From Dactylellina haptotyla (Eukaryota > Ascomycota > Orbiliomycetes > Orbiliales > Orbiliaceae): a stretch of 64,000 nt of DNA. The notes beneath the pieces were generated by a model. That model ran no database searches. It had not been told where the DNA came from and saw only the letters and a list, made by a program, of their open reading frames with translations. The stretch covers positions 3,658,001 through 3,722,000 of the forward strand of contig CM062379.1 in the NCBI GenBank assembly GCA_031310005.1, written 5' to 3'. The position numbers and the translations under genes were made by a program. Of this stretch, positions 34,874 through 47,903 are shown piece by piece (position 1 is the stretch's first letter; each line of letters starts with the position of its first letter).

Positions 34874-37800
34874 ACCCAATTACCAAGACTGAATGTGAAG
34901 GGACAAGAGGGGGAGAGAGAGTCAACCCAAGGAGGGACGGTGACAGCAATGATGGGGATGGTGAGGTTTAGATAAGATGGACTACGATATGGGGATCGAT
35001 ATGAATATGAGGAGGGTCGCGATAGCAGTGGTGGTGATGGGGCGAGGATGGGTGGATGTACCTATGTGTGCGTGCGTGTGTGTGTACGGGGGGAAGGGCG
35101 AAGTGTTGTGGGAACGTGAACAGGGAAGGAAGAGACAAAGACAGTAGAGATGAAAGGATTAAGAAAGACGAAGTAATTGCTGGGAGAAGGGTAGAAGAAG
35201 AAGAAGGGAGAAGGAGGAAGAGGGATGGATGGATGGATGAATTCGACGGCAGTTCCAATCGATTGGGTAGTTAGCAGCAGCAGGAGCAGTAGCAATTTAG
35301 CTCGCTGGGCCCAGTGGCAGGTAGGCAGGCGGGTAGTCTGCAGTGGAGGTAGAAATGATAATAGTCTGCAGAGGCGGGTTTTCTATTTTCTATGATACGA
35401 TTTCATGGCGTTGTGCTACTTACGGGGTGGAAACAGGGCAGGTAGGGCAGAAGGGCCGGACGGGGTGCGAGCGAGGTGAGGTGAGGCGTGAATGGTGTTC
35501 GTGAGGAGAACAATAATAATAGTAAGAATACCAATGACGGGATCTCCAATTGGAATACCCACCAGACAAAGCTCCTCAAACTTCATCCAACCCGGGGAAA
35601 GAAAGTCTGGTGGCAGCACCCTCTCGTCAGTCTCTAGCCCTTCTCGCAAGGGACGTCGGAACCTCGCTACGTCCCAATCGGCCGCCGCTAACTGGCCCAA
35701 CTGGATCATGCAGCAAGCTCCTCCCCAGCTAACCGGCTTCAATTGTCCGGTGGGATCTCGAGATGCGTGTATGTGTGCAAAATATAGAGGGAATAAGGAG
35801 CGTGTGTCTACCGACCGTCGCCCAAAATCGTCGCCCACACCTTTATAGCATATGTATACACGTATATGGTGGATGCATCGGTGTGTCTACGTGCGGATTT
35901 CACGTCTTGGGATGGTCGCTAACCTTTTTCTCTCTCCCAGTCGCCTCTTTGCGAATGGCAATCCAGCACTTACCTGAAGCTAACGAAGAAGCAGCCAAGC
36001 TAGCGAGCAAACAGCTCCCAATCGCGGATTCCGGCCGGCCAGGTATGTATGTAACTCTGGTAAACTTGCAGCCCGCCAACAGCTTTGATAATTCCAGAGG
36101 CGGTTCGTGCTTTCGAATTTCGAGCTAGCCAGCAGTCAAGGTTCCTGGCCAAGGTTTATACTGTTTCGTAACAGGGAGGTTCGAATTCACATTAGCTCGC
36201 TCCCCAGGGTTAGGTACCTGTGTATATATAGCATAGTACCAGTGTACTAAGCTCAAGACAGCCCATGCTTACCTAGGTACCTGTGGCATGTATAGTTGCA
36301 CAACTAAGGCCGTGTCGACAGGGTCAGCTGCAGAGCCGTCTATGTTCTGGTGTTCGGAGGGTTTTGTTTTCGACAAAAGGAGAGAATGGGGCCGCTGTTC
36401 CCTCACCTCGCACTAAATTCGAGCTTCTTCAAAAGCCATTAATGCTATTGCATGCGACTATAACATACTAGGTGCTTTTTCGCGGTTTTTCCTACCAATT
36501 GATCAAAGGCATTCAGCAGACAAGCCCTCGGGATCAAAATGTACCGTCCCGTAACACACCCTCTCCACGACCAGCCACGCTTTGATCGTGAGGTATAAAA
36601 ATGTGGGGATATCGATGGGAAAAGAGGAGTCAAAAAAAAAGGAAAGCAAAATAAATCAATGAAAATAAACCTCAAAAATTCAAGTATCAGAGCGGAGGCG
36701 CCGGTACCATGTAAGTTTTCATAGCGAGAAATCCAGCTGCAGTCCCTTGCTGGTACCTTATATCTCCAACCTCCCGCTCCTCCTGTACATCATCACCAGA
36801 CGCTTGCTTGAGAGGTACCTCATACCCAAGCCGGTTATTCTGATCGGAGCTTCTAGAGACAAGAGAAAGGCGAAAAGAAAAATTTCGGTTTTTTCCAAGC
36901 TTTTTTTCTTCTTCCTGTCCAACACTGCATTGAGTGGCGGGCCCTGCAACTAGGAAACGATTGATGCGTGGAGCAGAAGTGGGGTATCTCCAAGCAGCTT
37001 TGCCTCTGACTAAACGAGGCACTGCATTATTCAGGGTACCGTGGCCCAAGCTGCCGGTTCCGAGATTTTAACCTTCTTCTGCATCTGAAGGAAAAAAAAA
37101 AAAAAAAAAGACATCACAACTTTTTATGCAAACTAAAGCTAATGAGCCACTAAGCCTGAGGACCATCTAGCGGCTTTATCACCATCATCATCACTATCGA
37201 GAGGAACTCCGAGTGGGGGCAATTTCTGTTCTTACCAAGGAACTGTTATTTTATTACGAATTTTAAAAGGTTGGTAAATACCCGGACCGCGACCGCCAAA
37301 CAGGTTTCATACCCGTGGCGATTTTCTGTGTGACGAAGAGTTTGAGCTTACTGTTTGATAGCCAGACTAGGTTAGGGCTGAATTTCGGGAATAAGTAGTT
37401 GGATACAAGCGAGGTTTGGGATCTTGGGACCGAATGGGAGCGAAACACTTCCCACCGCAACTTTCGACAAATTTGGGTAGAAAAAAGAACGTTGACGACG
37501 CGAACCGCCATTAAGGTAAATCCCGATCTTGGGATAAGATTTTATCCGTGTGAGATTCGAGGAGCTCGATGTGATTGCCATGCCTTATGGAGCTTTTTTT
37601 TCTTTTCGTCGTCGATAGCGGAGTTCTGCGAAAGTGATCATTCACTATCTTCGATATCAACGTCAGGCGGCATTATCGGCTCGCCAGGGGTTGCATGCCC
37701 GCGCGGCCAGGCAGGCAAAAAAACCAAAAAAACGAAGCGAAAATACGATTCTTGATGGAAGGCACACCAACAAAAAGCTTCACTGAAGAAAATTTCTGAT

Positions 37801-39181
37801 AGTTATCGTGACATACGCCTCGATTGACACCAGGGGGAGACGTGAAAAGGAGTCTCATTGGCGGGATATCACAAATGAGCGAAACAACTGCACACCGATC
37901 ACAAAACTGCAATGAGGAAAACAAGGAATCCACCCCCGTGACTCGAGGCAAGATTGTCCTAACAACGGCCAATCTCTGATACCAGAATTTTTTTCGATAG
38001 TCACATCATGTGGGGTTTTCTTACGCATCGCTGGGAAGAAAGTTTCTCATGTCTCAATGACTTCGGAATCACAAACGTTGTGACCCTATTTGTCGATGGT
38101 GAAACCAAACACTCACAAACCGTTCGTTCAAGTATCATTGGCCAACCAGCATGAATCAAAGCGTCTTTTGAGCAACCCTAGCCATCCCATTTTTTTCCCT
38201 CTTCGAATTTTGCAATTGCTGGTTCGACACCCTCCATTAATGCATGAGCTAGTTGATTGCAAAGCTTGCGGCAAAGGCTACAGATCTGGACCTTGAACGA
38301 TGATCCCGATTTTTTGCAAGGAAGAGAGAGAGAAAAGTACCTGCTCGCCAACCCCAAGTAATGCCCCGGCTTGCGTCTGCATGGAGGTACAGCTCCCCTG
38401 CACCAGCACATTGAATGCGAGTCTGTCGGGACGAGCACCCTGGCCCCTCGGTTATCAACGCCGGTTGGAAACCTGCAAGCAAGTGGCGAGGAGGGATTTA
38501 CCACACGACCAACACAAGCTGACTGGGTGCCAACGCCAAACCCCGTTCTACTCGAAAAGACCATTTCAACAGAAGGGGAAAAAAGCGTCTTGTCAACTTT
38601 TCCAAGGCGGCGGCCGCCAAGAGTGACGGGTTCTGCAGAACCACATGGCTAGCCCGGATCCGAAGGCGACCTCTCTCGCGCCTTTGCTCCACCTTCGAAG
38701 CATGCGCATGAACGCACTTCAGCCCTTGATGATCACATGGACATCTTTTTAGTTCCCTCTCATCAACGAAAAAAAACGGGGCGTCCAGAACCTGGGGAGG
38801 ATGATCGAACAATCGAGATCACACCCAGCTTGACCTTCCAATCCATTCGCCATTGGCCACGACGGGCTATTGTTCTTCGAATCTCTTACGTTTCAATCAA
38901 CAAGACCGAGCGTTGCCAACCCGCACCCGTTCCGGACATACAACAACGATCTGCTGTTACACACACACGGGAAGCCCAAACCCAAAACCGTAGGCTTCGT
39001 TCCCTTTTCCTACGGCTCGCGGCTCGCGGTAAAACATGTGGTTTCGCGCTAAGAAAACAGAGGGAACGGATCGGGACGACAAACCTTTTCTCATGGCCAA
39101 GAAATTCTTTTCTTGTCTTCGGTCCGGTTACCTGAAGAGCTTAAGGCTAGAAAAAAAACTTATTTGTGAAATGTATATCCG

Positions 39182-39205
39182 TTTTTTTTTTTTTTTTTTT
39201 TTTTT
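39182..39205 (+). repeat. Poly(T) run of about 24
   Basis: This is a homopolymer run in the gene-free region. It could be a slippage tract or the reverse of a poly(A) tail left by retroposition. No target-site duplication could be recognised by eye. Confidence 0.6.
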
Positions 39206-39964
39206 GGATGTCTAGTAGATTTTATTATACCCATGTCGGATAAATATTCTTCCGCATGCACGATCGTAAAAGTAGGTCCGGATATTTACCGTTTTCCGAG
39301 TTCTGGGGTATGTAGTGCTCGCTTTCCCCAGAATTTTTTTCCACTTCGAGTCAACTCTTCGATTATCAATTTCTAATGGATGATCTCTGCGGCAAATCCA
39401 TCCAACACTCTGACGAAAAACTTATACAACTGATCGATGACACCAGATTTCAATATGGACTGGCAGCGGGATCATATTTTTCTTCGAGGGACTAGTACAT
39501 TTCAAAAGAAAAAATCATGCCTATTCCTTCAAGAGCAATAATTTCCAACCAAGGATACTAAAGCCACCGAGACTTAGAAGGAAAGAATAAGATGGATAAA
39601 AAAGGTTTTGGATATTTTAGGAAAGAAACGAAAGAGGAAGACCCTGCCTAAACGCCAGCCGGTCGTTTCAATATTTTTATTTTCTTCTTTTTTCTTACTA
39701 TTACTCATTTCTCTCCCTAAAGTGAAGCATTGACACCTTTCAACTACCAAACTCGGACACAAGGAAGAACAAAGTGCGGATTAAAGGATAACAGTTGACC
39801 CAAACGGCTAGCATCCCGAAAAAAAGCAGTTTGCCGCACAAGAGCACAATCAACAACAACGACAACACACGGTTATTCTCGACTCACTATCACGCCACAC
39901 ATAACCGACGTCAGCGCATTTATTCGAATATATGGTATGTTAGAAACTGGGATACTGAGGAAAA

Positions 39965-42457
39965 TTAAAACTTACCATCTCTACCGAACGCTTTCGTCTT
40001 CAACCAGTCCGTGAGCACCAAGATACGGTTTCTTACTGCAGGGAATTTGTTAGCGACCAAACGTCTGCGATATTCTTGCAGGACAACTTACAGCTGAACA
40101 CCATGGAAACGTATGCGCTTCTCCAGAAGATATACGTCAACTCTCCTCCTGTCGCGGACGAGATGGCGCCTCCAAACCAGTTGAGATCAGCGACGGCCCT
40201 GTCGGCGCCAATGTACGCCAGCGATCCCTGATGCGAATACTCAAACGGCGACAGCTGTTTGATCTTCGACATGCTCCTACCCTTGAGGTTGATCTCGGCG
40301 TTCAACCGCGCCTTATCATCCTCGTTAGTTGCAGCCTGCATCTGCTGATCCAGATTGTACAGCTCCTCCTCGATCGCCTGTGTTTTCGCCATGGAGTTGA
40401 ACAGACGGGCGAGGAAATTCCCTTGCTGCGAGGCGACTTGTGCTGTTGGCGCATATTTGGTCGCGCTGCAGTCACCGAGCGCCCAGATGCCTTCGGTGCC
40501 GTCGACAACGAGGTAATCGTTAACTACGAGTCCACGTCTCGAGTTCTTCTGCGGTGGCAGCTGATTCATCAGGTCCCTGACGACGTTGCGGACAGCGTTG
40601 CCAGTCGCCCAGACGAGCAGGCCGTAATCGATTGACTCCTTGACCTTGGTGCCGTCGGGCTGGGTGACTTCGACATCGATGTTCTTGTCGGTAACCTTCT
40701 TGACCATAGTCTTGGTCCGGACTGAGATGTTCTCATCTTTGAACGTCTTCTCGGTATACTCGATTAGGGCTTTGGAGAACATGGGTAAGACCTATTTTCC
40801 CGTATTGGGGTTAGCTGTCAACGTCCTTGGACTAAAAATGATATCATGTCCAGGGAATTCAACAGGTTCCGATTCACGTGGGATCGGAATAAGATAGAGA
40901 GAGCTGGAAATATCTCACATTTGGCAAGGCCTCGACCAAAGTCACCTTGAACTTGTCGGTGATATCAGGTACCCATTTCCGAAGGTCTTCCTCGAAGAAA
41001 TCGTGCAATTCTCCAGCAAACTATAAGATACGACCAGGGTATTCGGTTAACGACAGTTCGTGCACCACCAAAAAAAAAAAAGTCTGGGTAAGACTTCTCT
41101 TTTGGGCAAACATTCAATCACATGAAACGTACCTCGATACCCGTAGGGCCACCACCCACAACGACCTATAAATTTCACAGGCCCGTTAGCTCGGTTACCA
41201 AACTTGCTTCCTCCAAATCCTCATATCGGGAAAATCCGGGCTTCAACAGGAAAATATCGGAAAAACCATAATACGACCCAAGAACACGGTTCTTCCGCAT
41301 TCGCGCTACCAAGAGAGAGGGAGGGAAATAAACAAGGAAATAGCGTACCATGTGCAACAGCCTTTCTTTCTCAGCTTCCGACTGATCCTTGAACGTCGCG
41401 GTTTCGATGCAATCCATGACCTTCTTTCGGATCTGCTGAGCGTCTCCGATCTCCTTGAGAAAGCACGCATGTTCCTTAACCCCGGGAATACCTATCGATT
41501 TCCGATGACGCCAGTCAGCACTTATCTTTCACATGGATCCACGATAATTGGAGAGCCAAAAAAAAAAAAAAGATGGAACTGGCGGGTAACAAAAAATAAG
41601 CTCATACAGGGACCCTAGTCCCTTCCCAATTGACCACACCATGTTCCATAGGGGGAAAAAGAGGTAGCAAGTTGGATGTGTTACTCACCGAATGTAGCGT
41701 TCTCAGCCCCGACTCCGACGACAAGATAGTCGAAGGGCACTTCGGTCTCTGACACGCTGCCCTTGACGTCCGAGAAGTCGTTGATCTTAACCACCCGTCT
41801 TTCGGCATCAATCTTAGTGGCCTCGGCTTCGTAATACTTGACGGCCCGTTTCTTGTGGCGGATGATGTGCCTCAGCGGCTCCATGATGCTGCGGTGCTCG
41901 ATGGTTCCCGTGGTACAGCTGGGGAGCAGCGGGGTGAAGAGGAAGAAGTTGCGTGGGGAAATGACCACGACGTTATAGTTTTCCGTGTCGAGTTTCTTGA
42001 GGAGGGAGATGGAGCCCCAGCCGCTGCCGAGGACGACGAGGGTCTTCTTGGAAGGGTCGGCGGGGAGTTGCTCGGGTGGATGTTTGGAGTCGTAGATGTG
42101 GTAGGTGAGATAAGCCATGCCGCCGACGGCGGAGAGCCAGGTGAGGCGCCATATGAAGCGGAGGGCGCGGAAGCGTTTCTTGGGGGCGACGGGGTTTGCG
42201 GTGGCGACGGTGGATGAGGCTTCGTTCTTGGGTTCGGAGAGATTGGTGATGCGGCGTGTTTGCTGCCGTAACGGCGATTGGGTCTGTATCTGCTGTGGTT
42301 GGCGGCCTCTGAGGGATTGGAGAGGGGAGGTGTAGAGGGACGAGGATTGCGGACGCCGTATTAACAGGGTGCGTGGGGAGGAGTGTATTGTGGATTGGAG
42401 GATTGAGCGGCGGGATGATGCTGCCGCGATGGCAGCAGACGGGGTGCGAAGCACCAT
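39965..42457 (-). CDS. Alternative (type II) NADH-ubiquinone oxidoreductase, mitochondrial
   Basis: Six exons close in frame: 42457-41689, 41491-41349, 41165-41133, 41020-40919, 40791-40092 and 40035-39965, about 605 residues. The N-terminus is an Arg/Ser-rich presequence followed by one membrane span ([18 protein letters not shown]), which suits an inner-membrane enzyme facing the intermembrane space. The FAD-binding Rossmann motif is [17 protein letters not shown]; the NADH-binding motif [11 protein letters not shown] is encoded alone by the 33-nt exon 3. Further signatures are [47 protein letters not shown] and [18 protein letters not shown]. The end ([19 protein letters not shown]) is typical. 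It oxidises NADH without proton pumping. There is no EF-hand; its place holds a charged helix ([20 protein letters not shown]), so it resembles NDE2/NDI-type more than calcium-binding NDE1. Confidence 0.93.
41133..41165 (-). other. 33-nt exon encoding the NADH-binding glycine motif
   Basis: The exon is flanked by an ATAG acceptor and a GTACGT donor. Its 11 codons encode [11 protein letters not shown], phase 0 on both sides. Skipping it would keep the frame but remove the NADH-binding loop. Confidence 0.75.
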
Positions 42458-44174
42458 TGTGAAGATATTTGTCTTTGTTTCTCCTGCTGACCGCGAGAGC
42501 TGAGGTTGCTAATGGGGAAGAGTAAGTGACCGATATGAGGTTTCCCCTTCCTTCGTTCCTTCGGTGAGAGCGAGAGAAAAAAGGTTTATATGCGGTGGGC
42601 GAGCTCTGCCCGGGTTAGCCTATCTCGTTTTTTCTTCTTTTGCGTCGGATGTGTTGCGGTGAGGTGGGATGTCCGCTGTGTCCGTCCCAACAATGAAACG
42701 CAGCTGGCGATAAGCTCCAACCAGTTCAACAGGTACTCGAGTATGTATATATTGATCCCAACGGTGCTAATTGACGGCAGGGGAGAGGAGGGCCGGAGGA
42801 ATGGAACGTCTCGGAGGAAGGTAAGTATTTATAACAGCCACGCAGCGTGGTGTTTCTCAGTCGGGGGAGAGCAGCAGAGAGAGGAGGGCTCCGGAGACTA
42901 GGAGATGAAGGGAGTGGGATGGCCGTATGGAGGGATGATAAGAGCAATACGTCACGCTAACCAGAACGACCTCGATGCAGCATACTCTTACTGTGATACC
43001 TGGTGTGCATAGGGATGTGGGATCTCTCGCCCTTCCGCTGTTAGGAACTCGGCTGCACCAGCCCGGCCCAAAAAGCAAGCCTCCATTTCCTCGCGCTAGA
43101 ACGCCGATGCGAAAAATTTCACAAGCTGAAAAAAAATTATACTTCACACGCCCCCCCAAAATAATACCAAGCTTTTTCAGTCGAATCGGCGGGCATACGG
43201 GATTGGCGACGTGAATAATTACTTCTCACCACTGCAGACAATAATCGCGCAATCACCTCCACCAGCTATCCCTCTCCCAGAAAAGAAAGGAAACCCGACG
43301 AATGAGTAATGCCACATCCAGGTACAGGTTGAAACTCTTCCCCCCGCCGGAGAGAATTGTTTTTCATTTTTGGTGGTGTTCTTTTTTTTTTTTTTCCCGT
43401 GAGATCTCAGAATTCGATCTCTGCAAACGAGTACCAACAAAAAAAATATGTAAAAAGATGCTTAATTCGGCGTCCCTGAACCAGGGTAACCCAACCCCGA
43501 GACGAGGCGAGCGTTCCACTGGTAACGCACAAACAGCTGTTTTCTGGGCGGCTTCCTTACCTGGCATCGTCGGATTTTTTTTAAAAATTATTATTGATTT
43601 TAGGGATGCACCCGCCATCTCACTCAAACTGCTAACCTCGAGACTGACTGCGATATCGCAAGTCGCCTGAAAAAGAATGCCCCGAGCCGGATGGTCCTAT
43701 AGCGAGCACTATTGTTGATACTACTAATATCAGACAGTTTCTAAAATATCCGCCATCTGGAAAATAGAAGGCGTTCATTTATACCACCACTATCAACAAA
43801 TCATATCGATAAATAAAAGTACAATAGATCTGTCAGAATAGAATGTCTCTTGGCTCTCATGTACCGCCAGATTTCGTAACCCTCCTTTACATACCGTAAA
43901 GAAACGACAGTCTAAAAAAATTAAAATAAAATAGAAATAAGACATGCCTTTCTCAACGCCTTTCTCTACAACCAAGTTGCCTTTCGTGCTCTATTGAATA
44001 ATAAGTAGAGATTTTGTAAAACCAGTAAACAGAAGAAACCGTTTCACGCCGCCGCCGTATAAGGTGCAGAGATTATAAAAGTGGAATAATAAGGAAGCCG
44101 AACAAAAAAAACAAAAAGACAATCGGACGCCAAGTAAACCCATCAGATCACCTTGTTCAAGAGAAAGGATAAGC
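42458..44174. other. Region between the NADH dehydrogenase promoter and the PIF1 3' end
   Basis: It contains the upstream region of the NADH dehydrogenase gene (42458-about 43000) and the T-rich 3' side of PIF1. A T run occurs at about 43381-43395. I see no gene with family motifs. Confidence 0.4.
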
Positions 44175-47163
44175 TCATGAATACGCGAACTGTCGGAGCT
44201 TAGCACCTGCAGGTGCGGCATGAAATTCCTCGAGCTCGTCGTCATCCGGAAACCCATCGTCCTCCGCTTTAACTACTGATTTGTTGCTGTTCGCTACCGG
44301 CTTAACGGATGCCGCAGACGTGGACGGTCCCGCTGCAGCCGCTTCAGCCGAAGTCAAGCTCTTGTAGAACGACCGGACCTTGTCGTGCGCCATGACCTTT
44401 CTCGCATCGAAATTCAAAACCTGGAGTCCCTCTTGCGTCGTCGCACGACTCAACGCGACGTATGCCTGTCCCTTCTCGAACACCTTTTCCGTACCGTTAG
44501 CGCTGATTTCTCATCCAAAAAAAAAAGAAGAAGAAAGGTCATCTAAAAATCACAATGCATATGCATACCTTATTCAAATCAACTTTAACTCGATCCAACG
44601 TCTGCCCCTGCGCCTTATGAATCGACAACGCCCACGCTAAAATCAACGGTACCTGCTTCCTCGATGCTTGAATCTCCCCGGTGGGCAACTCAAACTTCCA
44701 CGCCTCAGGCAACATCAATGTCCGTCTCTGCGTCCCATCCGCGATACTCCACTGCACGAGCGGATACCTCTTCGTCGTGCTTGTTTTACTCTGCTCGTTC
44801 GTGTACCTCTCAAACACCGCCTTCTGCTTAGTCGACAACCCTTCATACTCCGCCCCCTGCGATCCGAACAACAGCTCCTCGCCGCCGGGAATCTCATCCG
44901 TAACCATAGCATACGTCTTCTCGCTCATAAACGCGACAATGCGGCCCAGGGATCCGTTCACCAGCGTCTCGTCCATGTTCTTCACCAGCATCACCTGCGC
45001 GCCGACTTTCAGTTCCAAAACGTGCGGTGCCATGCAATTGGCCAACAACTTGTCGCGCTGCTGTTGGTCCAGGATAGCGCTTTCGTCTTGCGCGGTGTAT
45101 ATCTCACTCGTGTTGGTCAGTTTCCTCAACTGCATGTTGTTCGCATTATCCACTTCCTTTCGGGTAGGGAAGAGCTCAGTGGCTTGCAAGCCGTCGTCAA
45201 ATTCGAGTTTGCGGTTCAGCTTTTTGAAATTAGCAACCGACGCGGGGCTCAGCATTCCCAAACGCATCTCGTTAAGCATGCTGGCGAAAACGGGGTCCTT
45301 CTGTCGGAAAATGTGGGTGAGCAAGATGGTGTGATCGACGCAGTTGCTCCAGGTGTTGCCTTCGAAGGCGAATTTGGCCGCGCGTCCGCTATCCGGGACG
45401 GGAGGGAGCTGGAAAAAGTCACCGGTGACGACTAACTGGATCCCGCCGAACGGACGACCGTTGTTCTTCAAAGTCCGCGCAACGCCCTCTAACTTGTCGA
45501 AGAGTTCGCCGTCGACCATGCTTATTTCGTCGATGATGAGGACTTTGGTGCGCAACCAGCGTTGCTTGGATTTGGGATTCCTGCGGATCTTCTTGACCAA
45601 TTGCTCCACAGGTTCCCTGCCGAGACCGATACCCGAGAAGGAGTGCAGTGTTACACCGCCGATGTTGCAGGCGGCCAAACCCGTGGAGGCCGTGATGGCG
45701 ACGGAATCGTAGTTCTTGTGCTTCTTTCTCATCCCTGTTATGATTTCGCGAAGGAGAACTGACTTTCCGGTACCAGCGGAACCTGTGAAGAATACGCTCT
45801 TGCCCTCGTTGACGACCATGTCGAGGACGTGGCTCTGTTCGTTACTCATGTAGTGCCGTGTAGGCTTTTGTCCGCGCTTTCCGTCCTGGTTGCCACCCAT
45901 ACTGGCGGTTGAGAGAGCTCGTTTCTGCTGCTGGAGTTTGCCTTTGAAATCCATCTTTGCAGCTTTTACGGCAGATGCGGTCTTGTCCCATGGTAGCGCT
46001 GAGGCGGGTCTGGCTGGCCGCGGGGTTTCGGCTGCTGGTTTGTGCTTTTCGATAGCAAGGATTGAGGCGAGCTCCGCGGCATCTTTGGCCTTTTGTTCTG
46101 CTTCTTCCTTTGATTTCCAGGGTAACGTTCGTCTCTTCTTCGCGGCTGGCTCTGCTGGGGGTGCTGGAGCTTGGGGGGCGATTTTGAATTGGTTCTTCCA
46201 CTGGTTAGCCGAGGGTGACGATGTGGGTTGTGCTTTAGGAAGAGGAGGCGCTGTATTTGTTTTGGGAGCAGCGTGTGGGATAGGTTTGGCATTATTTGTT
46301 TGCTTAGAATTACCGGACAGGCCGAGCTCTTCCAGGTCTATGTCGTCGAATTCGAAATCGTCCTCCTCCCAGTAGACGGCTTGCTTGAGGGCATCCTTGG
46401 CAGTTGGAGCTACCTTGTCCTCTTCTACTTTGACCGGTTCTTCTGCGAAGGAGTCCTCGGAGTGCAGGGTTTGTCGGAGAGCTTCATGAGAATTTGCGGA
46501 CCGTTTCCCCAACGAGGACGAGGTACGTTGGATTGACGATTTAGCTGGAGGATCTGTGGACGGGGTACGTGAAAACAAAGTATTCAAACCGGACCCCGAG
46601 AGTGCCTTTCCTGGACCCGGTCTGGCAGCGTTGCTGCTGCTGCTGATCAGAGAGGCCTTCTGGGGCAGTTTATTGGTAAAGGATAGGGTAGACTGCTTGG
46701 AAGTCCCCGAGGAGGGAGGGACAAAATGACGGCTCATGACTGAGAGATACTGGTAGGGCGAGGAGAAGAAGTTTGGAGGTAACGTTGGTAGTGGAGGGGG
46801 AGGAGGCAATGTGGTCGTTAGGAGTCGCTGATTGGGGGCATTGAAGGGGTAAATATAGCTGTTTTCGAGAGCGAACGAGGGTCGTGATGCACGTCGGACG
46901 GGATACGGTGGAGGGGGGAAAGAAGAAGCCGAGCAGATGTCTTCGCGGGTGACGTGCGAGGGTAACGACGGGGGGTAGATGTCGATGTCGAGGTTGGGGT
47001 TGGGGGGAGAGGGAGAGAGTGTGGTGGAAGAATAATTGCAATAATGTTGTTTGGGGGAGACGCGCCTGCAATAACGGCCTGATTTGGCGTTCAAGTGGTT
47101 TTGTTGTTGTCGTGGCTGCACCACCGCCAACAGCACCCGCCCGGCTGGACGTCCCCGCCACAT
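44175..47163 (-). CDS. PIF1: Pif1-family 5'-3' DNA helicase
   Basis: Exons 47163-44569 and 44483-44175 close in frame, giving about 967 residues from the first ATG. The helicase core has Walker A ([17 protein letters not shown]), [15 protein letters not shown], Walker B ([19 protein letters not shown]), [18 protein letters not shown], the late motif [19 protein letters not shown], and [18 protein letters not shown] completed by exon 2. This is the superfamily 1B set of Pif1, which unwinds G-quadruplexes and RNA-DNA hybrids, restrains telomerase and maintains mitochondrial DNA. The first ATG gives [20 protein letters not shown], a presequence-like Arg-rich start; an internal Met 142 codons later (46737) begins [20 protein letters not shown], a typical nuclear start with a PIP-box-like segment (QSTLSF). 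The middle is acidic and disordered before the core. Confidence 0.93.
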
Positions 47164-47903
47164 GCAAAAACGACACACCGACGGGCCCTTCCCCCTCAGA
47201 TCGATGGCGATAACGATGGTGACGGCAGAGACGCTGGCCGCAAAGGAGTGACGATGATCAGTCGGCCTGTCGTGGAGGGGAACCGGAGAGAGGGAGAGGA
47301 AGCAAGAGAGGAACCCGCCGCTGCGCGCTGAGAAAAGTCTCTGCTTCTGCTAGCGGTGGGCAATGTCTTTCTTTCTTTCTTTCAGTCGCGATATTCCGTT
47401 TTTCTCGCTGCCCGGACAGCCCCTGGGTGGTCTGGAGGATGACACCGTGCTCCGGGGACGACTGCGGGGCCAGGTGCAGGGACCCCCGGGCAGCTGAGCT
47501 TCAGAACGGTCTCATGTCGTCGTATAGACCTCCCTTCCCCATTCATTCTCCCTCCCGTCCACCCACCTCTATAATAACATCACCGTACCATCACCATCAC
47601 CAGCGCCATCTTCTCCCTCACCTTCATTACCGTATTCTCCGCATCCCGTGGTGTCAAATCAATTCGATTCCTATCCACCTGCGTCTGTCCCTCCCGTAGC
47701 ATTGCCATTGCGTTAAACCGCTCCCACCATGTCGGCTTGACAGCTGTCTGCTCCTCCATCGCCCACCCACCTCCAACAAAAAAGGCGCGACGGAACACCT
47801 CCCACTCGACCACCCCCCAAAACCTTTGAAAAACTCGTCCACACGCATACGCACTTGCATCAATTCATCATCACCCGTCCTTCTACCCCGCGAGCCGCCC
47901 ACC
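47164..47903. promoter_or_regulatory. Divergent promoter, PIF1 / EDC3
   Basis: This 740-bp interval separates the first ATG of PIF1 (-) from that of EDC3 (+). It holds a TTTC repeat at about 47366-47384 and CT/CACC-rich sequence just before EDC3 (about 47525-47600). No other gene is seen. Confidence 0.5.

Larger units (their letters stand above)
34158..39964. other. 5.8-kb region upstream of PUB1
   Basis: I can support no gene. It holds the PUB1 promoter side (GA tract on the plus strand at 34816-34873, GGAT repeats at 35221-35237), an A run at 37092-37109 and a run of 24 T at 39182-39205. A near-repeat of AGGTACCTGTG occurs at about 36214 and 36275. Open frames at 35416-35848 exist on both strands but without family motifs. 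Confidence 0.4.

Noticed and set aside
35416-35848. Open frames on both strands upstream of PUB1
   Set aside because: Composition does not favour either strand and no motif is present; probably promoter or leader sequence of PUB1.
38215-38240. GGTTCGACACC resembling a tRNA T-loop
   Set aside because: Flanking bases do not pair as a T stem and no upstream tRNA half exists.
39900-39967. A further tiny 3' exon of the NADH dehydrogenase gene
   Set aside because: The needed intron would be about 21 nt, too short for splicing; the unspliced stop directly after the GRD end is simpler.
46670-47178. Overlapping frame on the PIF1 strand
   Set aside because: It is a shadow of the PIF1 N-terminal coding frame with no motif of its own.
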